Positions 13,421-18,054 of a DNA stretch of 18,054 nt are shown in pieces. This DNA comes from Clostridia bacterium. GTDB lineage: Bacteria; Bacillota; Clostridia; Christensenellales; Pumilibacteraceae. The stretch covers positions 1 to 18,054 of the forward strand of contig JAFTMM010000101.1 in assembly GCA_017452405.1 (NCBI GenBank). The letters are read 5' to 3'. The notes beneath the pieces are model-generated. The model did not search any database. It was not told the origin of the DNA and worked only from the letters and a program-made list of their open reading frames with translations. The position numbers were made by a program, and so were the translations under genes. Numbering within the stretch: the first letter of the stretch is position 1; each line of letters opens with the position of its first letter.

Positions 13421-15142
13421 ATGATAAATACCATTAACAGCGACTTAATTCGCGGACATATCGATACGATAATCCTTAGCGTTTTGCATGAAGGCGACCG
13501 CTATGGTTACGATATTCTCGGCGAGATTGAAAAGAAAAGCGGCGGTCAGTACGTTCTGAAACAGCCGACTCTTTACAGTTGCTTAAAGCGCCTTGAAACG
13601 CAGGGATTTATCTATAAATATTGGGGAACGGAAACCAACGGTGGTAGACGTACTTACTATTCCCTCACGGACATGGGAAAAGAGCTGTTTTTAAAGAACA
13701 AAAACGATTGGAAATATTCAAGAGGCGTTATCGATAAACTTATTTCCACTTCCGACGATATTATCAACGAGAACGCTATTTACATTGAAGTAGCCACTAC
13801 TAAGGAAGCCGAGAACATTTCTGTAACTGAAAATATTGAGGAAAAAACCGAGGACACGCAAAACGTAGCTGACGAAGCAAAAGAAACAGAAACGAACGAC
13901 AATAATCCCGTAGAACAAGCAGAGCAAGATAAAATCAGTGCAGAGTATGCAGAAGTTTTAGCTGAAGCGGAAAAACAAGAGATCCTTTCCCCTGCCTCGG
14001 ACACCGTCTCCGATATAACCGACAGCATAAGTAACTACAATGAGTCTGAAAAAATAGAAGCTTATAGCTATGCAGATAGATTAAACCACGAAGTAGTTGA
14101 AACAAAACGAGATGATATTTTCTCGTTTGGATCCTCATTCTTCGCGAGCGATTATAACGAAGAAGATGATGAAGATGCAGATGATTCGGGTTACGAAATC
14201 GTCACCGAAGAAAACGAGGAAACTTTTGAACTTGACGTTAATACATACGTAAACGAGCATCCTGCTTCTTTTACCGACAAACCCTTTTACAACGATAGCG
14301 ATTTTGATGACAAAGAAAACGATCAAGAACACGCTGAACCCGAAGAATCGCTTTTCAAAAGTTATGAAAACGCAACGCTTTCCGAGGAAGCTGATAGAGA
14401 AATCGTTATTGGCAGAGAATATCGCAATATAATTAAATTACTTTTAACTAGCGACGCGGATTCAGATATTAACGACGTCGAAGCAGATATCGAAGCAGAG
14501 AGCAACGAAAATATCGTGGATTCAACTCCCGAAATTAATGACGAAGTAATATTGCCAAGTGAAATTGAACCCGACGTGGACACTCAGGAAACGACTCCAA
14601 GCGGAGAATTTGATGATTTGCTCTTGTCCGTACGTAGCATGGGCGACGAGATACGAATCCGTTCGCACAACGGTGCTGTCGAAAAGAAATACAACGAACT
14701 TTACAATTATTATTCGAATAAGCTTAATCTTTTCAAATATGGGATTTTGTTTGGAATAATGATTCTGGAAATCATCATTCCCTACTTTATCATAAAATTT
14801 GGCTTCAATATATCGATATTCGGAGAGTTACCCATTCTCGTAATTTCGGTTGTCGGCGCAGCAATTTTGCCTATATTTGCAATATCAGCATACTTAATTG
14901 ATCCGTTTAAGCGCAAACGCTATGAGTTTGAGTTAAAAACGTCGATTTTGTATCGCACAGGAATTATGGCGCTTATTCTCATACTTATATACGCCGTTAA
15001 CGTAGTGCTGTATATGGACATTTCTTTTGAAGCGGAATACGCCTTTAGTTTGATTAGCCCTGCGCTACTCAGCACAAACATTCCCATTTCTGCTTTAATT
15101 TACAAAAAGTTGTTTGATACTAAACAGTTTACAGTCGAGTAA
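13421..15142 (+). CDS. Membrane-anchored PadR-type transcriptional regulator with acidic linker
   Basis: This 573-residue protein combines parts not usually joined. Residues about 8-100 are a PadR winged helix (ILSVLHEGDRYGYDILGEIE, LKQPTLYSCLKRLETQGFI and GGRRTYYSLTDMGKELF). Residues about 110-425 are a highly acidic, low-complexity, probably disordered linker rich in Glu and Asp. Then come four predicted membrane helices at about 441-461, 470-493, 513-532 and 540-562, ending KLFDTKQFTVE. The frame is open throughout, so it is not a frameshift artefact. Most PadR proteins are soluble and about 100-190 residues. The natural reading is a DNA-binding head tethered to the cytoplasmic membrane, sensing something there or being released by proteolysis. 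It starts with no SD directly at a predicted transcription start. No transporter gene is adjacent, so the target is unknown. Confidence 0.85.
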   Translation: MINTINSDLIRGHIDTIILSVLHEGDRYGYDILGEIEKKSGGQYVLKQPTLYSCLKRLETQGFIYKYWGTETNGGRRTYYSLTDMGKELFLKNKNDWKYSRGVIDKLISTSDDIINENAIYIEVATTKEAENISVTENIEEKTEDTQNVADEAKETETNDNNPVEQAEQDKISAEYAEVLAEAEKQEILSPASDTVSDITDSISNYNESEKIEAYSYADRLNHEVVETKRDDIFSFGSSFFASDYNEEDDEDADDSGYEIVTEENEETFELDVNTYVNEHPASFTDKPFYNDSDFDDKENDQEHAEPEESLFKSYENATLSEEADREIVIGREYRNIIKLLLTSDADSDINDVEADIEAESNENIVDSTPEINDEVILPSEIEPDVDTQETTPSGEFDDLLLSVRSMGDEIRIRSHNGAVEKKYNELYNYYSNKLNLFKYGILFGIMILEIIIPYFIIKFGFNISIFGELPILVISVVGAAILPIFAISAYLIDPFKRKRYEFELKTSILYRTGIMALILILIYAVNVVLYMDISFEAEYAFSLISPALLSTNIPISALIYKKLFDTKQFTVE

Positions 15143-15193
15143 ATATATATTGTCGAGTAAAATTACATTAGATAATAATCAAAATGATCGCCC

Positions 15194-15209
15194 CGAGGAA
15201 ATAACCTCG
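15194..15209. other. Short hairpin in the convergent gap after the PadR-membrane gene
   Basis: CGAGG (15194-15198), loop AAATAA, CCTCG (15205-15209), extendable with a bulge. It lies between two convergent genes where a terminator is expected, but has no U-run on either strand. A 10-base direct repeat GTCGAGTAAA (15134-15143 and 15152-15161) lies just upstream. The rest of 15143-15265 shows nothing more. Confidence 0.3.
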
Positions 15210-15265
15210 AGGAGATTAATATTTGTAGATTTTGGCTTTAATAAAGGAAATGAAGACATTTATGC

Positions 15266-16486
15266 TTAGGATTCATCAAGAGATTGAAGACTTTTAAGCA
15301 ACGCTATTTTCGTATGTTCATAAGTAATACCACCCTGAACGTAAAGTGAATACGGTGGACGAACGGGCGCATCTGCGCTTAACTCTATAGAAGAACCCTG
15401 AACAAAAGTTCCTGCAGCCATAATGACTTGATCCTCATAACCCGGCATATCCCACGGCATTGGCAGGGCAAAACCGTCAACGGGCGAAGCGGATTGAATA
15501 GATTGACAGAACTTTATCATCTTTTCTTCATTGCCGAAATCAATAACACGCACTATATCCCCCGCATCTTCTTTAGCTGACGGAAATACGCCGTAACCCA
15601 ATTCTTCCATAACTCCGGCAACTAATAACCCACCTTTGCGCGCCTGAGCAACGACGTGTGGCGCAATAAATAAGCCCTGATAAAAATTGCGATAAGAATG
15701 CTCGTACGAGCCTACTTCGGCACCTACTCCTGGCGCAGTAAGTCGCATTGCAACTTTATCTACCAGATCTTTTTTTCCTGCTACGTAGCCACCCGTAGGG
15801 GCTAACGCGCCTCCCGGATTTTTAATGAGAGAACCTATGATAAGATCGGCGCCTACGTCGGTAGGCTCACGCGTTTCTACAAACTCACCGTAACAATTGT
15901 CTATAATAATCGGAGCGTCTGTACGGTTTTTCACGAATTGCACGGCTTCGGCAATGTCATTTATGGAAAAACCTTTTCTGCGCGTATAGCCCGGGCTACG
16001 CTGAATATAAATTCCGTTAAATTGGTCAAGATCATAGTTTTCGGCAATAGTTTTATAATCGATTGAACCGTTTAAAAGCGGAACGCATTCAAATTTAATA
16101 CCAAAGTCACTAAGAGAACCGTTACCCTTCCCAAAAATTACTCCCATAAGCGTATCATACGGCTCGCCGGTTATCGCAAGAACTTTATCGCCCGGACGGA
16201 AAATTCCGAAAAGCGCGCAGGAAATGGTATGAGTACCGGAAGCAAAATGCGGTGACACGAGCGCAGATTCGGCGTTAAAAACACACGCAAAAAGTTCAGA
16301 CAATTTATCCCTTCCGTCGTCGCCGTAGCCGTATCCGGTTGAGGGCGCAAAATGACGGGAAGACACGCGCGTTGCCGTAAAAGCATTCAATACCTTTTCC
16401 TGATTTTTAAGCGATATCTCATCTATTTCATTATATTTTCGGGCATATCGTTCCTCAACACCCTTTATCAAATTCTCATATTTCAC
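15266..16486 (-). CDS. Methionine gamma-lyase-like PLP enzyme (aluminium resistance protein family)
   Basis: This 406-residue fold-type I PLP enzyme resembles the YnbB / 'aluminium resistance protein' family (Met_gamma_lyase-like). Conserved parts are HFAPSTGYGYGDDGRDKLSE, PHFASGTHTISCALFG, IIIDNCYGEFVETREP (cofactor-binding aspartate region) and the probable Schiff-base lysine K222 in GSLIKNPGGALAPTGGY. The C-terminal part has GGITYEHTKIALL. A carbon-sulfur lyase activity is assumed from the fold; the physiological substrate is not established. It starts with GTG at 16486, eight bases after GGAG, and overlaps the miaA stop by four bases (GTGA). It ends the mutL-miaA operon. In many clostridia hfq lies between miaA and this gene; here there is no room for it. 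Confidence 0.9.
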   Translation of the reverse strand: MKYENLIKGVEERYARKYNEIDEISLKNQEKVLNAFTATRVSSRHFAPSTGYGYGDDGRDKLSELFACVFNAESALVSPHFASGTHTISCALFGIFRPGDKVLAITGEPYDTLMGVIFGKGNGSLSDFGIKFECVPLLNGSIDYKTIAENYDLDQFNGIYIQRSPGYTRRKGFSINDIAEAVQFVKNRTDAPIIIDNCYGEFVETREPTDVGADLIIGSLIKNPGGALAPTGGYVAGKKDLVDKVAMRLTAPGVGAEVGSYEHSYRNFYQGLFIAPHVVAQARKGGLLVAGVMEELGYGVFPSAKEDAGDIVRVIDFGNEEKMIKFCQSIQSASPVDGFALPMPWDMPGYEDQVIMAAGTFVQGSSIELSADAPVRPPYSLYVQGGITYEHTKIALLKSLQSLDES

Positions 16487-17391
16487 TTTAAAAACTCCGT
16501 AATTTCTTTATTTGAATTCGTATAATCCCAATTGTACACGTTTACTCGATTATCCCACCTAAGCCATCTGAAAAAAGTCTGCTGTTTTTTAATAAGCGCG
16601 TGATAACTTTGCTTCATGTGCTCGGTAATTTCAGCCCTCGTCATTCCGCACGAAAGTCCTAACAGAGCTTCCGCATATCCCACGCTAGACATGCACCGAC
16701 ATTCGGCATATTTTTCCAAACTTTTAACTTCGTCAAGAAAACCCATATCCATCATCATGCTTATGCGTTTCTCCGCTTTTAAATCCAGTTTTTCTCTATC
16801 CGCATCCATAACGACAAGTAACGCATCATAAACGTCCGAGCTTTGAGGGATAATTTCTTCTTCATCCGCGTATGGAGAAAAATACAACTCCAGCCGTCGC
16901 GTTATTCTGGGCAAGTCGTTTTGTCTGACAAGCGTATCCGGCTCGATTTTCTTAAGCATATCGTATAGATAACCTTCTCCGTAAAAGTGTTCCGCTGAAC
17001 GTAATTTCTCTCTGATTTTATCGTTCGGACCTGCGTGACCGCAATTGTAACCGTGAAGCAGAGCGTTAATATAGAACCCGGTACCACCTACTATAATCGG
17101 TATTTTACCGCGTGAAATTACGTCCGAAATTATTGGTTTTATTTCATTCATGAAGTCCACAACGGTAAAAGGTTCAGTAGGATCTTTAAGGTCAATCAAA
17201 TAATGCGTAACACCTTTCATTTCCTCGGTAGTAATTTTACCTGAACCAATATTCAGATATTTATATACTTGCACTGAATCCGCGCCTATAATCTCTCCGT
17301 TACAGCGAAGAGCCACTTCTACGGCATAATCCGACTTACCTATACAAGTTGGCCCACCGATTATTATAATTTTTTCTTTTTTATCCATCAT
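16483..17391 (-). CDS. miaA: tRNA dimethylallyltransferase
   Basis: MiaA transfers a dimethylallyl group from DMAPP to the N6 of A37 in tRNAs reading UNN codons. From ATG 17391 the product is 302 residues, normal for the family. The P-loop GGPTCIGKS is at 12-20. ADSVQVYKYLNIGSGK follows, where the Asp-Ser-x-Gln element contacts substrate. Further on are GVTHYLID, IIVGGTGFYINALLHGY, and the C-terminal KKQQTFFRWLRW matching the family's K-R-Q-x-T-W-F-R element. The ATG overlaps the mutL TGA (ATGA), so coupling is likely; a second ATG follows directly (17388), and one at 17409 would lie inside mutL. No clear SD is seen. Confidence 0.95.
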   Translation of the reverse strand: MMDKKEKIIIIGGPTCIGKSDYAVEVALRCNGEIIGADSVQVYKYLNIGSGKITTEEMKGVTHYLIDLKDPTEPFTVVDFMNEIKPIISDVISRGKIPIIVGGTGFYINALLHGYNCGHAGPNDKIREKLRSAEHFYGEGYLYDMLKKIEPDTLVRQNDLPRITRRLELYFSPYADEEEIIPQSSDVYDALLVVMDADREKLDLKAEKRISMMMDMGFLDEVKSLEKYAECRCMSSVGYAEALLGLSCGMTRAEITEHMKQSYHALIKKQQTFFRWLRWDNRVNVYNWDYTNSNKEITEFLK

Positions 17392-18054
17392 ACGATTCGC
17401 TTGAACCATTTTTCGATTTCATTGCGCTTAATCTTAATTGCAATTGGTCTGCCGTGCGGGCAAAACAAGTCTATTTTTTTCTTTACTATCGTTTCTATAA
17501 GTTTATTTACTTCGCTTTCCGATAAATTCATTTCGCCTTTAACTGCCGACTTGCACGCGCTTTGCATAAGCTCCTCTTTTATAAAACCGTGTTTTGACAA
17601 TTTGTCCTTTTTTAAGGCTTCAATAAGTAGCGCAACAAAGTCTTTAAGTCTAATTTCACTCAAAATCAAAGGTACGGAAGACAGTGAAAAAGTATTTCCG
17701 GATAACTTATATAAGCTAAAACCAAGCGCCGAAATCTCTTCTATATTTTCCATAATAAGCTCTGCTTCATTTTGGTCAACGTCGAAAATATACGGCATAA
17801 GTAAATCCTGAATAGTTGGCGCGCCTTCATTCACAGCAGTAGATAAATCGTCGTATAAAATCTTCTCGTGAGCAGCGTGTTGATCAATAAGCACTATTTC
17901 GTTTTCGCGCTCAAGTATAAGATAGGTATTGAACAACTTTCCGCAATATTTGAATTTATCCAAACCTACGTAATCGGAAGATATTCCACTTTCATTAGCT
18001 ACAATATCGTGAAAAATTTCGTGTTGTCTGGGCTCAAAAAAAGTCGGCTTAATC
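17388..18054 (-). CDS. mutL: DNA mismatch repair protein MutL, C-terminal part (5' end outside window)
   Basis: The frame is open to the right edge, giving the last 222 residues or so of MutL, including the whole C-terminal dimerisation/endonuclease domain. The metal-binding endonuclease motif DQHAAHEKILYD (near 17848-17886) follows LILERENEIVLI, and ACKSAVKG (ACHAAI/V-R-type motif) and CPHGRP (17447-17464) follow in order. The tail EKWFKRIV is typical. These motifs mean a MutL of the nicking type found in bacteria without MutH. The last Glu of the DQHA(x)2E(x)4E motif is Asp here. It is the upstream gene of the mutL-miaA-PLP enzyme operon. Confidence 0.93.
   Translation of the reverse strand, partial: IKPTFFEPRQHEIFHDIVANESGISSDYVGLDKFKYCGKLFNTYLILERENEIVLIDQHAAHEKILYDDLSTAVNEGAPTIQDLLMPYIFDVDQNEAELIMENIEEISALGFSLYKLSGNTFSLSSVPLILSEIRLKDFVALLIEALKKDKLSKHGFIKEELMQSACKSAVKGEMNLSESEVNKLIETIVKKKIDLFCPHGRPIAIKIKRNEIEKWFKRIV

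Overview
The window reads as chromosomal core DNA of a low-GC Bacillota, most likely a clostridial lineage. The evidence is a T-box-controlled thrS, an attenuated infC-rpmI-rplT leader, MutS2, a LexA whose layout matches the Bacillus protein, a Spo0A-type DNA-binding domain, and the mutL-miaA-(methionine gamma-lyase-like) order. I cannot place it to genus. No rRNA, tRNA, CRISPR array, insertion sequence or prophage was seen.

Left part (1-6700, all + strand). The tail of a probable U32-family protein overlaps mutS2 by one base. A strong promoter then drives a small stand-alone Spo0A C-terminal-domain protein. Next comes thrS under its own promoter and a complete T-box riboswitch with a terminator. 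Ten bases after the thrS stop lies a full-consensus promoter followed by a structured leader ending in an intrinsic terminator, and then infC (apparently with an ATC start codon), rpmI and rplT, closed by a terminator. This is the conserved translation cluster thrS-infC-L35-L20.

Middle part (6700-10550, + strand). A tight four-gene run encodes a SpoU/TrmH-family RNA methyltransferase, YebC, ProA and RadC. Gaps are 19 and 2 bases and then a 4-base overlap, and the run ends at a strong, probably bidirectional terminator shared with the convergent lexA.

Right part (10580-18054). lexA, a tyrosine recombinase and a YgjP-like metallopeptidase lie on the - strand. A 573-residue protein with a PadR winged helix at the N-terminus, a long acidic linker and four predicted membrane helices lies on the + strand. 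Beyond it, on the - strand, is the operon mutL (5' end outside the window) - miaA - methionine gamma-lyase-like protein, joined by 4-base overlaps.

The most interesting signals are in the right part. Three consecutive transcription units (recombinase, metallopeptidase, PadR-membrane protein) each have a near-perfect sigma-A promoter whose TATAAT ends exactly six bases before the ATG, with no Shine-Dalgarno sequence, so their mRNAs should be leaderless. The PadR-membrane protein looks like a membrane-tethered transcription factor, and a perfect CACACA-N6-TGTGTG inverted repeat sits inside its own promoter as a candidate operator. Other points are the ATC start of infC, loss of the LDLRG motif in the Smr domain of MutS2, and the absence of hfq between miaA and the PLP enzyme. 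All function calls rest on reading motifs by eye; no database search was run.
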